From: Fidelibacterota bacterium
Lineage (GTDB): Bacteria; Fidelibacterota; SORT01
Direction: 5' to 3'
Length of the DNA: 33,372 nucleotides
Assembly: GCA_022571215.1 (NCBI GenBank)
Contig: JACZYG010000019.1
Coordinates: 1-33,372, forward strand
The notes beneath the pieces were generated by a model. It had not been told where the DNA came from, did not search any database, and saw only the letters and a program-made list of their open reading frames with translations. Positions 16,314 through 25,014 of this stretch are shown in pieces. The position numbers and the translations under genes were made by a program. Position 1 is the first letter of the stretch. Each line of letters opens with the position of its first letter.

Positions 16314-17288
16314 ATGAATGATATAACAATCGGCATCATCGGTACAGGAGCGATAGCAAGAACCCATGCCGGGATATTGCAGCGGAATGATGCCGTGAAA
16401 TTGGGTTCCGTATACGATGTCCGGAAGGACAGCGGGGAAAGATTTGCCGCAGATTTTGGAATGCAAACACTCTCCAGCGCTGAGGACGTCATAGCCGATT
16501 CTGACGCTGTATATGTTACAGTTCCCAATAAGTTCCATGTCGAAATGACACTCAAAGTATTGAGTCAGGGTAAACATGTCTTTTGTGAAAAACCGTTTGC
16601 CCTCAATCTTACCGATGCCCGGATGATAGTTGATGCGGTTGAAAAGAAAGGGGTCGTCTACCAGCTTGGATTCAGCAGGAGACTCGCTCCGGTCTACAAA
16701 AAAATGAAAGAGCTCATAACAAGCGGAGAGCTCAAGCCGAAGTCCTTTAATATAAAAATGAACCGCGGGGAGCTGCAGGTACCGCCGTGGACAAGCGATT
16801 CTAAAATCACAGGCGGATTCCTTTTTGAATCTACGCTTCATCTTATTGACATGACGCGTTACCTGTTTGGCGAGGTGAAAGAGGTCACGGCTGTCGGGTC
16901 AAAATCGGTATATCCGTGTGTGGATGATTTTTCCATGATATTCGAAATGGAAAATGGCATCCACGGCGTTTTTTCATCAAGCGCTCACACAACATGGATA
17001 TTCCCGTTTGAACGGGTGGAAATTTATGGAGATCACGCTTCGATCGTGAGTGATGAGATGGAAGCTGTTTCTTATTGTATGGACTTAAATACGCCTGTGG
17101 AAAAACTAAACTTTTCGACGCTTCCTGTTGATGAGCGTTGGGGTTTCACAGAGGAGAATGAGATATTTGTGGATAGGCTTTTAGGTCGGGACTCCGGGGA
17201 AAACGACCTTGTGGCTACGCATCTTGACGGCTATAAGAACGTTGAAATCATGGAAGATATATATGAAAAGGTGGGATTGGGCCGATGA
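16314..17288 (+). CDS. Gfo/Idh/MocA family oxidoreductase, probable inositol dehydrogenase
   Basis: A 324-residue NAD(P)-dependent dehydrogenase. The Rossmann motif GIIGTGAIARTHAG lies at 7-20, the family EKP motif as CEKPFAL at about 90-96, and a substrate-domain segment GGFLFESTLHLIDMTRYLFGEV (residues about 166-187) supplies the catalytic-site histidine. IolG, which oxidises myo-inositol to 2-keto-myo-inositol (2-inosose), belongs to this family and is similar in length (about 340). Because IolE, the enzyme that uses inosose, is encoded downstream, an inositol 2-dehydrogenase role is the best guess, but the family also includes scyllo-inositol and other sugar dehydrogenases, so no symbol is given. 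Confidence 0.82.
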   Translation: MNDITIGIIGTGAIARTHAGILQRNDAVKLGSVYDVRKDSGERFAADFGMQTLSSAEDVIADSDAVYVTVPNKFHVEMTLKVLSQGKHVFCEKPFALNLTDARMIVDAVEKKGVVYQLGFSRRLAPVYKKMKELITSGELKPKSFNIKMNRGELQVPPWTSDSKITGGFLFESTLHLIDMTRYLFGEVKEVTAVGSKSVYPCVDDFSMIFEMENGIHGVFSSSAHTTWIFPFERVEIYGDHASIVSDEMEAVSYCMDLNTPVEKLNFSTLPVDERWGFTEENEIFVDRLLGRDSGENDLVATHLDGYKNVEIMEDIYEKVGLGR

Positions 17289-17372
17289 ACATTACTGATA
17301 ATTAAATTTTTTAATTGTAATTTTAAATAAGTTGTTGAACCCAAATAAATCAGACAAGATCGAGAAAATATT

Positions 17373-19238
17373 ATGATAGAAACTATCAGGTTGACCACTG
17401 CTCAGGCAATTATTCGTTTTTTAAAGGCTCAGTGGATTGAGTTAGATGGTGATAGCCACCCGTTTTTTGCAGGAATGTGGGGAATATTCGGTCATGGAAA
17501 TGTTGCGGGTATTGGGCAGGCGCTTGAGCAGGATGGGGAGTTCACTCATTACCTTCCCCGGAATGAACAAGCGATGGTGCATATTGCCGCTGCCTTTGCC
17601 AAGCAGAATCGCCGACTGAGAGCGTTTGCCTGTACTTCTTCAGTAGGTCCGGGCGCGACCAATATGGTAACAGCAGCGGCGGGCGCTACCATCAATAGAG
17701 TTCCCGTGCTTCTGCTGCCAGGTGACACGTTCTCCAGAAGGAATGTCGGACCGGTTCTTCAACAGTTGGAGTATCCTCTCGGTCAGGACATTTCAGTCAA
17801 TGATTGCCTAAGACCCGTGAGCCGTTATTGGGACCGAATAAATCGGCCCGAGCAAATTCTTACGTCTTTTCCGGAGGCGGTACGGATTCTTACAGATCCT
17901 TCCGAGACCGGGGCGGTGACAATATCTCTACCGCAAGACGTGCAGGCAGAGGCATATGATTTTCCTGAATCGTTTTTCGAAAAGAGGATTCACTACGTTC
18001 CGAGGGCGATTCCGGATCCTACCTTGTTACTTCGCGCAATGGAGTTGATAAAGAATTCCACGAAACCCTTGATCATCGCGGGCGGCGGTATGTTATACTC
18101 CGGCGCGGAGGAAGCATTGGCGGCGTTCTGTGAATCCACCGGGATACCGGTCGGTGAAACTCAAGCGGGGAAGGGTTCTCTAAATTGGAAACATGATAAG
18201 AACCTGCAGGGAATTGGGGCTACCGGAACTTCAGCCGCCAATCGAATTGCGAAAGAGGCTGACCTCGTGATCGCCGTAGGCACCCGTCTATCAGATTTTA
18301 CCACAGCTTCAAAAACACAATTTCAGAATCCCGATGTGAAATTCATCAGTATCAACGTATCTCCGTTCGATGCGGGTAAACATTCATCACTGATGCTGGT
18401 CGGCGACGCGAAGGCGACACTGGAAAGGCTGAACCAAATGCTGGCGGAGAAAGCTTATTCCGTTTCGCAGGATTACGAAGAGACCATTGGAAAATTAATC
18501 AACGAATGGCATAAAGAGAGTGATCGAATATTCGCGCCGGGTAACGGCGGAAAGGTAAGTCAAGGTGAAATAATCGGTTTATTGAACGCGTTCATGACAG
18601 ACAAGGACAGTATAGTTTGCGCCGCGGGGAGTCTTCCGGGGGATTTGCACAAACTGTGGCGGGCGGAAAACGGTGACCAGTACCACATGGAATACGGATA
18701 TTCCTGTATGGGTTATGAAATTGCCGGTGGTTTGGGCGTGAAGTTTGCAAAAGAAGAGGGTGACGTTTTCGTTATGGTCGGAGACGGTTCTTATCTCATG
18801 ATGCATACAGAAATTGTTACTTCTCTTCAGGAAGATAAGAAGCTTATAATTATACTGGTGGATAACCATGGTTATGGAAGTATAGATGGCTTGTCAAAAA
18901 ATCTCGGCAGCCTCGGATTCGGAAATAAGTTACGCCATCGTGATCCGAAAACCGGAAAACTGACGGGCGAATCTCTTAAAATAGATTTTGTTGAGAATGC
19001 CGTCTCCCTCGGCGCGGAAGGTATTAGAGTTGGAACGGGAGAAGAGTTCAATTCCGCGCTGAAAAAAGCAAGGGAAAATGAAAAAACCACGGCAATAATC
19101 ATTGAACTCGAACCATCTGACCTCCCCGGCTACGATTCATGGTGGGACGTTCCGATAGCAGAAGTTTCAGAAATGCCGACGGTACAGGAAGCGCGAAAGG
19201 AATATGAGGAAAAAGTAAAGAAAGAACGGTATTTTTAG
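17373..19238 (+). CDS. iolD: 3D-(3,5/4)-trihydroxycyclohexane-1,2-dione acylhydrolase (decyclizing)
   Basis: A thiamine-diphosphate enzyme of 621 residues (family usual about 635) that opens the diketo-cyclitol ring to 5-deoxy-glucuronate. The N-terminal Pyr domain carries the catalytic glutamate in PRNEQAMVH (Glu65), followed by ACTSSVGPGATNMVTAAAGAT (positions about 86-106). The central domain spans about 215-345 and the C-terminal PP domain contains the Mg/ThDP motif VGDGSYLMMH (about 468-477) ending in the DN pair of LVDNHGYGS. The opening TTAQAIIRFLKAQ and the GMWGIFGHGNVAGIGQAL segment are specific to IolD rather than to acetolactate synthase. Its stop overlaps the GTG of the next gene by one base. 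An 84-base AT-rich gap with a weak palindrome (near 17300-17320) precedes it. Confidence 0.95.
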   Translation: MIETIRLTTAQAIIRFLKAQWIELDGDSHPFFAGMWGIFGHGNVAGIGQALEQDGEFTHYLPRNEQAMVHIAAAFAKQNRRLRAFACTSSVGPGATNMVTAAAGATINRVPVLLLPGDTFSRRNVGPVLQQLEYPLGQDISVNDCLRPVSRYWDRINRPEQILTSFPEAVRILTDPSETGAVTISLPQDVQAEAYDFPESFFEKRIHYVPRAIPDPTLLLRAMELIKNSTKPLIIAGGGMLYSGAEEALAAFCESTGIPVGETQAGKGSLNWKHDKNLQGIGATGTSAANRIAKEADLVIAVGTRLSDFTTASKTQFQNPDVKFISINVSPFDAGKHSSLMLVGDAKATLERLNQMLAEKAYSVSQDYEETIGKLINEWHKESDRIFAPGNGGKVSQGEIIGLLNAFMTDKDSIVCAAGSLPGDLHKLWRAENGDQYHMEYGYSCMGYEIAGGLGVKFAKEEGDVFVMVGDGSYLMMHTEIVTSLQEDKKLIIILVDNHGYGSIDGLSKNLGSLGFGNKLRHRDPKTGKLTGESLKIDFVENAVSLGAEGIRVGTGEEFNSALKKARENEKTTAIIIELEPSDLPGYDSWWDVPIAEVSEMPTVQEARKEYEEKVKKERYF

Positions 19239-20131
19239 TGAGTCAGCAAAAAGTAAAATTGGGAATCGCGCCAATCAATTGGTCTAATGATGACCTGCTT
19301 GAGCTTGGCGGTGATATTCCACTCGAAAGATGTCTATCCGAGATGCAGGAAGCGGGATATGCGGGAACAGAATTCGGAAATAAGTTTCCGACTGAATCTG
19401 CCGTCCTTAAACCGTTGCTCTCTAAATATGGATTATCATTAGCCTCTAAGTGGCATACTACTTATTTTGTTGCGAACAACGATTTGGAAGAAGAGCTGAC
19501 GAGATTAAAAGAGAGCCTGGAGTTTCTTTCAGCGATGGGAACAGATGTAATAAATATTGCGGAGTGCAGCGGAACTGTTCATGGTGATAGGAGTAAGCCG
19601 TTATCAAACAAACCGGTGTTCGATGACAGGGAATGGGACCGTCTCATTATCGGATTAAAAAAAACCGGAGAAATATGCGACAGTTATGGAATTAAGGTTG
19701 CTTACCATCACCATATGGGGACAGGTGTTCAGACTGAAGACGAGATTGACCGATTAATGTCCTCGACTGTCAATGAGAAGGTACAGCTGTGCGCGGATAC
19801 TGGTCATATGCTATTTGCGGGGTTTGACCCGCTGCCGGTTTACGAAAGATATATAGATCGTATTGCTCATATTCATTTGAAGGATATTCGCGAGAGCGTT
19901 ATGACTCTGATGTTGGATGATGACGCCTCCTTTCTGGATTCGGTTATAGAAGGAGTATTTACGGTGCCGGGAGACGGAATGATCGATTTTAAACCGGTTT
20001 TCGACGTCGTTAAAGAGTCGAACTATAATGGGTGGATGATAGTAGAAGCTGAAGGAGACCCGTCAAAATCCAACCCGCTTCAATATTCCAAAATTGCGAA
20101 ACGGTATATAAGCGGAATGATAAACATATAA
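19238..20131 (+). CDS. iolE: Myo-inosose-2 dehydratase
   Basis: A 297-residue TIM-barrel protein of the xylose-isomerase-like AP-endonuclease-2 superfamily; IolE proteins are about 298 residues. It dehydrates 2-keto-myo-inositol to the trihydroxycyclohexane-dione used by IolD. Diagnostic pieces are GIAPINWSNDD near the start, EMQEAGYAGTEFGNKFP (about 35-51), AYHHHMGTGVQT (about 154-165), CADTGHMLFAG and HIHLKDIR (metal-binding histidines and aspartate), and VPGDGMIDF. It begins with GTG, sharing one base with the iolD stop (TAGTG), so translation is coupled to iolD. Confidence 0.94.
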   Translation: MSQQKVKLGIAPINWSNDDLLELGGDIPLERCLSEMQEAGYAGTEFGNKFPTESAVLKPLLSKYGLSLASKWHTTYFVANNDLEEELTRLKESLEFLSAMGTDVINIAECSGTVHGDRSKPLSNKPVFDDREWDRLIIGLKKTGEICDSYGIKVAYHHHMGTGVQTEDEIDRLMSSTVNEKVQLCADTGHMLFAGFDPLPVYERYIDRIAHIHLKDIRESVMTLMLDDDASFLDSVIEGVFTVPGDGMIDFKPVFDVVKESNYNGWMIVEAEGDPSKSNPLQYSKIAKRYISGMINI

Positions 20132-20155
20132 ATTATAAAATTGAGAAGGCGATAA

Positions 20156-21217
20156 ATGGATAAAACAAAAATGCAGATTACCAGCGACTTCGGGAGCGAC
20201 TGGTGGAATGATTCGTGTGATCTGAAAGAATTACAAGATGCCGTTGATCAGGGCGCCGTAGGAGCCACCTCCAATCCGGTGATAATTAAGATGGTAGTTG
20301 AAAATAAGCCTGATGAGTGGCTGCCTGTCATAGACAGGCTTATATCAGATAGTCCGAATGGAACCGAAGATGATATCACGTGGGCTTTGGTAGATGATAT
20401 CGGAACTCGCGCAGCAAAAATACTCGAACCGGTCTATCATAAAACAAACGGAGAGAAGGGAAAGCTCTCACTTCAAGTGAGTCCGAAGTACTATCCGGAC
20501 CCGGAGCGAATGGTGGAACAAGCGAAGCATTTAGCCGGATTAGCGCCAAACATAGCCATTAAATGTCCGGCAATTGCTCCCGGACTCGAGGCTATCGAAG
20601 AGTTAGTAAGCCAGGGCATTACCATCAACGCCACGGTCAGTTTCTCGGTCCCTCAGGCGGTCAGATGCGCGGAGGCGGTTGAAAGGGGTTGGAAGAGAGC
20701 GGAAGAAAACGGAGTTGATACTTCCAAGCTCTCGCCCTATGTGACTATTATGGTTGGACGGATTGACGATCACCTCAGGGGGATCGCGAAAGATGAAAGT
20801 ATTACGATTGATCCTGATTACCTGGATTGGGCGGGTGTGGCAATCTTTAAAAGAGCCTACCAGATTTTTAATGAGCGTGGATACAGGAGTAAACTCCTCT
20901 CGGCGGCTTTCAGATGTCATATGCACTGGTCGGAGCTGGTGGGGGGTAACGTAGTCATCAGCATGCCGTATGAATGGTGGAATAAGTTTAACGAATCCGA
21001 TGTCGAGGTGAAGAATAGGATGGAGCAGGATGTCGATAAGAAAATCATTGATCAGCTTCAGGAGAAGTTTGTTGATTTCAGGAGGGCTTATGAGGAAGAC
21101 GGAATGAAAGTTGATGAATTCCTACAGTTCGGCCCGTCAAATCGCACTCTAAGACAATTTCTGAGTGGCTATGACGGTCTGGCTGGTATCGTACGTGAAC
21201 GGATGCTCGCTAGCTGA
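20156..21217 (+). CDS. Transaldolase-family protein in the inositol cluster
   Basis: A 353-residue TIM-barrel aldolase of the transaldolase family. Signatures: GATSNPVII (36-44, the usual G-x-T-T/S-N-P), the Schiff-base lysine context NIAIKCPAIAPGLEAIEEL with Lys136, and GITINATVSFS, the strand that follows in all transaldolases. It lies between iolE and iolB in a cluster without IolJ, the class II aldolase that normally splits the phosphorylated deoxyketogluconate into dihydroxyacetone phosphate and malonate semialdehyde. A transaldolase/FSA-like enzyme might perform that cleavage or transfer the three-carbon unit. This is inferred from position. GAGAAGG a few bases before the ATG supports the start. 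Confidence 0.85.
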   Translation: MDKTKMQITSDFGSDWWNDSCDLKELQDAVDQGAVGATSNPVIIKMVVENKPDEWLPVIDRLISDSPNGTEDDITWALVDDIGTRAAKILEPVYHKTNGEKGKLSLQVSPKYYPDPERMVEQAKHLAGLAPNIAIKCPAIAPGLEAIEELVSQGITINATVSFSVPQAVRCAEAVERGWKRAEENGVDTSKLSPYVTIMVGRIDDHLRGIAKDESITIDPDYLDWAGVAIFKRAYQIFNERGYRSKLLSAAFRCHMHWSELVGGNVVISMPYEWWNKFNESDVEVKNRMEQDVDKKIIDQLQEKFVDFRRAYEEDGMKVDEFLQFGPSNRTLRQFLSGYDGLAGIVRERMLAS

Positions 21218-21226
21218 TGGTGATGT

Positions 21227-21994
21227 ATGAGTCTGGTTAAAAAATTTAGGGATAAGAAATTTGCGGCGGGCTACAACGAATACTTGACGCCTGACGACGA
21301 TACAGGATTGAGATTTCAAATCTTGCAAATGGACGCGAATTCGGAAGAGACCATCCTGTCGAACGACTGTGAAACCGCGCTTTTGGTCATAGAAGGGAAG
21401 GGAACTTTAATCTATGGTGATCAAACAATAGAATTCGACAGGAACAACTGGATCGAGCAAAACCCTGTAGCGGCTCATTTTCCCGCGGGAGATGAAATCC
21501 GGATTATGGCAGAGAAAGCTTCCCGTTTAGCGGTGATAAGTACTTTGAACGGCTCCCGATTTGACGGTAAAATTTATCCTCCCGAAGAAGTAGACGTTGA
21601 ACGAAGAGGAGAAGACATACTTGACGGAACGTGTTATCGGTTGGTTCGTTTGGTCTTTGACAGAACGATTGCGCCGGAGAACGCGAAATTAGTTTTAGGT
21701 GAGGTACTGAATTTCCCGGGCAAGTGGAGCAGCTACCCGCCGCATCACCATGTTCAGCCGGAAATTTATTATTACGAATTCTCTCCGGATGAAGGGTATG
21801 GTCATGGCGAGCTCGGTGAGGATGTCTTCAATATCAAACATCAAGACCTGTTAAAGATAACAGATTCTAAGGATCACAGCCAGGTGTCGGCGCCGGGGTA
21901 CCATATGTATTATATCTGGGCGATCAGGCATCTCGATGATTCTCCGTATACAGGATTTGAATTCAGCAAGCCGTACGATAAGTTATTAGAGTAA
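21227..21994 (+). CDS. iolB: 5-deoxy-glucuronate isomerase
   Basis: A 255-residue double-cupin enzyme (IolB family usual about 270) that converts 5-deoxy-glucuronate to 2-deoxy-5-keto-gluconate. The C-terminal cupin carries the metal site SSYPPHHHVQPEIYYYE, with the HHH at about 173-175 and Glu a few residues later. HMYYIWAIRH near 226-235 is another conserved family segment. It begins 9 bases after the transaldolase stop. With IolE, IolD and a dehydrogenase it covers the four steps from myo-inositol to 2-deoxy-5-keto-gluconate. Confidence 0.95.
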   Translation: MSLVKKFRDKKFAAGYNEYLTPDDDTGLRFQILQMDANSEETILSNDCETALLVIEGKGTLIYGDQTIEFDRNNWIEQNPVAAHFPAGDEIRIMAEKASRLAVISTLNGSRFDGKIYPPEEVDVERRGEDILDGTCYRLVRLVFDRTIAPENAKLVLGEVLNFPGKWSSYPPHHHVQPEIYYYEFSPDEGYGHGELGEDVFNIKHQDLLKITDSKDHSQVSAPGYHMYYIWAIRHLDDSPYTGFEFSKPYDKLLE

Positions 21995-22040
21995 GTAATC
22001 CTAATATATCATTATTGGTGAGTTGGAAGGAAATTTTATC

Positions 22041-23435
22041 ATGAACTTTCCAAAATTGAGCTGCCGGAAATCGCTGGCTATGTCACTGTTCTTATTATTA
22101 ACCAGCTGCGCGAAAGAATCTGAAAAGCCGGCAAACGGCGTTATTGCGGTTGTCAACGGCGTGTCTATCACAAAAAGAGAGATGGTAAGACGAATTGAGC
22201 TTACTCCCGTGCCCGGGTTTCATCGGCATAAAGACAGGAGTAAACGTGTGCTTGACATGTTGATTGACGAAATAACATTGAGTCAATGGGCAAAAGCGCA
22301 GGGTTTCGAGGATTCACCTGAATACAAGGAAGCAATTAAATTCATAGAACAGCAAGCAATGATTCGTGAACTTTTCTTTACGGAGATACGAAGCAATGCA
22401 GTGCCGGATTCACAAAAAATCGATTTAGCGCTGAGAAAGTCAATGCTGCGTCTGACTGTTCAAACGATGGTGACAGAAAATAAAGAGATTGCCGATAAAT
22501 GGCGCAAACGCATGGACTCCGGAAAAACGTTTAAGGATTTGACAGAAGATTATAAGGGCGATCCGGCAATTAAGATTAAAGATTTGTCGCTTCACTGGGG
22601 GGACGGCTCCGTTCCTATTCAAGTAGAAAATGTCGCTTACCAGACAGCGGTAGGCGAGTCGTCAGACGTTATAAAACTAGCTAACGCCTATGCTGTTCTC
22701 TATGTTGAAAATATCGCTCAAGATGTTTTTCTGACTCCTTATGCTGTCAACATGAAACAATTGCAGATTAAGGAGGTGCTTCGAGCGAGGAAAGAAACCG
22801 TTTTGGCGAATGAATATGTATCAAGACTCATGAAACCTTTATCAGTAGAACAGATGGGTGACGGTCTCGAAGAAGTTGTAAAATTTATTAAGAAAAGAGT
22901 GGAACTGAATGAGAATAACGGGTTTCCATTGGCGCAAATTATGAACGAGGAATTGACGCTGTCCGATGACTTTGATCTTTCTTTACCTGTGATAAAGACG
23001 CCCGATTTTGTGTGGACCGGCAATGACGTAACCGTTCTACTCAGGAATTATAATTATCCGATAGATAAAAGTAGCAGCGCCTCTCTTCGCAAAACAATGA
23101 CGGAATTTTTAAAAAGCACTGTCACCGATTATTATCTCGCGGCGCGAGCCGGGCAGAACGGTTTACAGTCCGCTGAAAGAGTAACAGAGGATGTTCATAT
23201 ATGGAGCCGGTATTTTTTAAGTTTTATAGGATTAAGCGCTTTTTCCGACAGCGATTCCATCCTGAACGATAAAGAAGCGATTGTCAGGCATGTCAAGGCT
23301 CTTCGAGAGAAGGCGGCAATTGAGATCAATCACGATTTCTTGGAAAGTATTAAGCTAACGGGTATTCCCATGGTCACCGTCTGGAAGAACCGTTTTAATA
23401 AGCACTTAGCTGCCCCCCCATTGGTGAAATACTAA
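22041..23435 (+). CDS. SurA/parvulin-like peptidyl-prolyl isomerase lipoprotein
   Basis: A 464-residue predicted lipoprotein. ATG 22041 is chosen because GGAAGGAAA lies about 8 bases before it; the upstream in-frame TTG at 22023 lacks such a site. The leader ends in a lipobox LLLTSC (Cys about 25), then a SurA/PrsA-like N-terminal domain (AVVNGVSITKREMVRRIEL; VLDMLIDEITLSQWAKAQGF). A degenerate parvulin domain (about 140-230) includes WRKRMDSGKTFKDLTEDY and LHWGDGSVP. SurA-like proteins fold exported outer-membrane proteins in the periplasm. The isomerase core looks diverged, so a chaperone role without catalysis is possible. It follows iolB by about 45 bases, yet its function fits better with the surrounding exported proteins. 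Confidence 0.68.
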   Translation: MNFPKLSCRKSLAMSLFLLLTSCAKESEKPANGVIAVVNGVSITKREMVRRIELTPVPGFHRHKDRSKRVLDMLIDEITLSQWAKAQGFEDSPEYKEAIKFIEQQAMIRELFFTEIRSNAVPDSQKIDLALRKSMLRLTVQTMVTENKEIADKWRKRMDSGKTFKDLTEDYKGDPAIKIKDLSLHWGDGSVPIQVENVAYQTAVGESSDVIKLANAYAVLYVENIAQDVFLTPYAVNMKQLQIKEVLRARKETVLANEYVSRLMKPLSVEQMGDGLEEVVKFIKKRVELNENNGFPLAQIMNEELTLSDDFDLSLPVIKTPDFVWTGNDVTVLLRNYNYPIDKSSSASLRKTMTEFLKSTVTDYYLAARAGQNGLQSAERVTEDVHIWSRYFLSFIGLSAFSDSDSILNDKEAIVRHVKALREKAAIEINHDFLESIKLTGIPMVTVWKNRFNKHLAAPPLVKY

Positions 23436-23446
23436 CTGCGAATTTG

Positions 23447-23466
23447 TGACTTTTCCGTAAAGGTCA
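23447..23466 (+). terminator. Hairpin after the chaperone gene
   Basis: TGACTTTT (23447-23454), loop CCGT, AAAGGTCA (23459-23466): an 8-bp stem with one G-T pair, 11 bases after the stop codon. No T-run follows, so termination is uncertain. Confidence 0.4.
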
Positions 23467-23614
23467 ATTAGATACTGTTTGTGGTCGTTATAGGATTGAC
23501 ATACATGGCGTATCAATTGCAATCTGGATTACATATATATTTCACTATAAAATGTAATATCAATTAAGGAATATTCGTGAACGAGTTGAATTGACGGCGG
23601 TCGTGAATTTGATT

Positions 23615-23638
23615 TAAATGTAAATATGCTTACATTTA
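23615..23638. promoter_or_regulatory. Perfect 9-bp palindrome ahead of the redox operon, operator candidate
   Basis: TAAATGTAA (23615-23623), spacer ATATGC, TTACATTTA (23630-23638). It is centred about 40 bases upstream of the ATG at 23666, with TTGACA at 23496 further up. The symmetry and placement suggest a dimeric repressor site. The TGTAA-N6-TTACA core does not let me name a regulator family with confidence. Confidence 0.55.
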
Positions 23639-23665
23639 CACAAGTCTTAAAAAAAGGCGGCGTAT

Positions 23666-24484
23666 ATGAATACGAAAAAGGTTATGAAGGTTGCCTCGTC
23701 ATTATTATTGGCGCTGTTGATTTCTTCCACCGCTCATGCGCAGTATCAGGTGGGCGATGCTGTATCTGATTTCACCTTGCAAAATCACGATGGCGGCACG
23801 ATTACTCTTTTCGATTATAGCGGAGATGTTCTGCTCCTTACATTCTGGTGGTTCGCCTGTCCTCCCTGTCAGCAGGAGGCGCCGGTCATACAGACGGAAC
23901 TGTGGGAGAAGTATAAAGACAGAAATTTTCAAGTGTTATCTATCGGTTTCAGGGAAGAGCTGGACGCGGCGAATCTCTGGGTGGATCTTTATTTAATTAC
24001 GCATTTGGTCTTGATAGATGAAGGAAGCGTATTTGAAAGCTATAGCGGTTCTTCGGCATTTTCTGCCTTTCCGCTCAACGCAATCGTCGGCGCTGACGGT
24101 CGACTATTATATTCTGAAATTGCCTTTGACCTTGAGACGTTAGACGGGATTATAGAAAGTAATACCATAGTTGTGTCTGTTGATGATGAACCGGCGAATA
24201 TACCCGATAAACTAAGACTTCATCCCGCGTATCCTAATCCATTTAATCCTTCTACTACGATATCCTTCGACCTCGACGTTCGCTCGTCCCTCAGACTGAA
24301 AATCTTCGATATGCTCGGCAGGGAAGTCATCACACTTTTTCAAGGTACGCTTGATCGTGGAAATCATTCTTTCAAATGGAACGGTAGGAACAAAGACGGG
24401 AAGCAAGTATCATCGGGAGTCTATTTTTCGCAGCTCCAGGCAGGAGACTTGCTTAGGATAAGAAAGGTGACATTCATAAAATGA
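23666..24484 (+). CDS. Secreted thioredoxin-fold (TlpA/redoxin) protein with T9SS-type sorting domain
   Basis: A 272-residue exported redox protein. A signal peptide covers 1-26 (ends SSTAHAQ). The redoxin domain (about 28-165) has the active site FWWFACPPCQQEAP with Cys65 and Cys68, and the cis-proline region FSAFPLNAIVGADG. The last 85 residues are a type A sorting domain (AYPNPFNPSTTI, IFDMLGREV, SGVYFSQLQAG, RKVTFIK). TlpA-like proteins reduce or isomerise disulfides outside the cytoplasm; a sorting tail would place this one at the cell surface. The stop overlaps the next start (ATGA). Confidence 0.88.
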   Translation: MNTKKVMKVASSLLLALLISSTAHAQYQVGDAVSDFTLQNHDGGTITLFDYSGDVLLLTFWWFACPPCQQEAPVIQTELWEKYKDRNFQVLSIGFREELDAANLWVDLYLITHLVLIDEGSVFESYSGSSAFSAFPLNAIVGADGRLLYSEIAFDLETLDGIIESNTIVVSVDDEPANIPDKLRLHPAYPNPFNPSTTISFDLDVRSSLRLKIFDMLGREVITLFQGTLDRGNHSFKWNGRNKDGKQVSSGVYFSQLQAGDLLRIRKVTFIK

Positions 24485-25014
24485 CAAAGCGTTTTTACTT
24501 GATAGCCGTGGTTTTTTTACTGTTATCCGGCGCGGATAGAGCCACACCGCTAATTCTGCTACAAGGGAGTGTCCCGGGCTACAAGCTGAAGACTTTGGCA
24601 GGAAATAAAATAAGCCTAAAGGAGTATAGAGGAAGCCCTTTACTGGTCAATTTCTGGGCGACCTGGTGTGTTCCCTGCAGAAAGGAATTTCCAATTATTA
24701 AAGAGATCGAAAATAAATTCAGCAAAGATGGTCTCGTGGTTCTCGCAGTAAATGTTGATGATACCAGAACAATTTCCGGTGTCAGAGCTTTCGTATCGGC
24801 GCATTCTCTTGAATTCATAATTCCTCTGGATCCTAATAGGAAACTTTTCAATAATTTCCGCGGTTCGTCGTTGCCGTTGACGCTGCTTATAGATGCATCG
24901 GGTAATGTGGTAAGAACGTATTCGGGATTTTTAGGCCTATGGGAAGAAGATATTTACAGGCAGTTGACTGAGATGTTGACAAGCGGTTCATCTCAAAAGT
25001 CGGAAATTGAATGA
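24481..25014 (+). CDS. TlpA-like thiol-disulfide oxidoreductase
   Basis: A 177-residue exported or membrane-anchored thioredoxin-fold protein with an N-terminal hydrophobic leader (about 5-18), then GYKLKTLAGNKISLKEYRGS and active site FWATWCVPCRKEFP with Cys63 and Cys66. GSSLPLTLLIDASGNV holds the cis-proline. This is the standard TlpA/ResA arrangement with no sorting tail, so it likely acts in the periplasm. It is coupled at both ends by ATGA-type overlaps (with the gene before and after), implying fixed stoichiometry with its neighbours. Confidence 0.9.
   Translation: MTKRFYLIAVVFLLLSGADRATPLILLQGSVPGYKLKTLAGNKISLKEYRGSPLLVNFWATWCVPCRKEFPIIKEIENKFSKDGLVVLAVNVDDTRTISGVRAFVSAHSLEFIIPLDPNRKLFNNFRGSSLPLTLLIDASGNVVRTYSGFLGLWEEDIYRQLTEMLTSGSSQKSEIE

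Noticed and set aside
17295-17330. AT-rich palindrome between the dehydrogenase gene and iolD as a terminator
   Set aside because: The arms are pure A/T (AATTAAA/TTTAATT) and very weak; it may equally be a low-complexity promoter region, so it was not listed as a feature.
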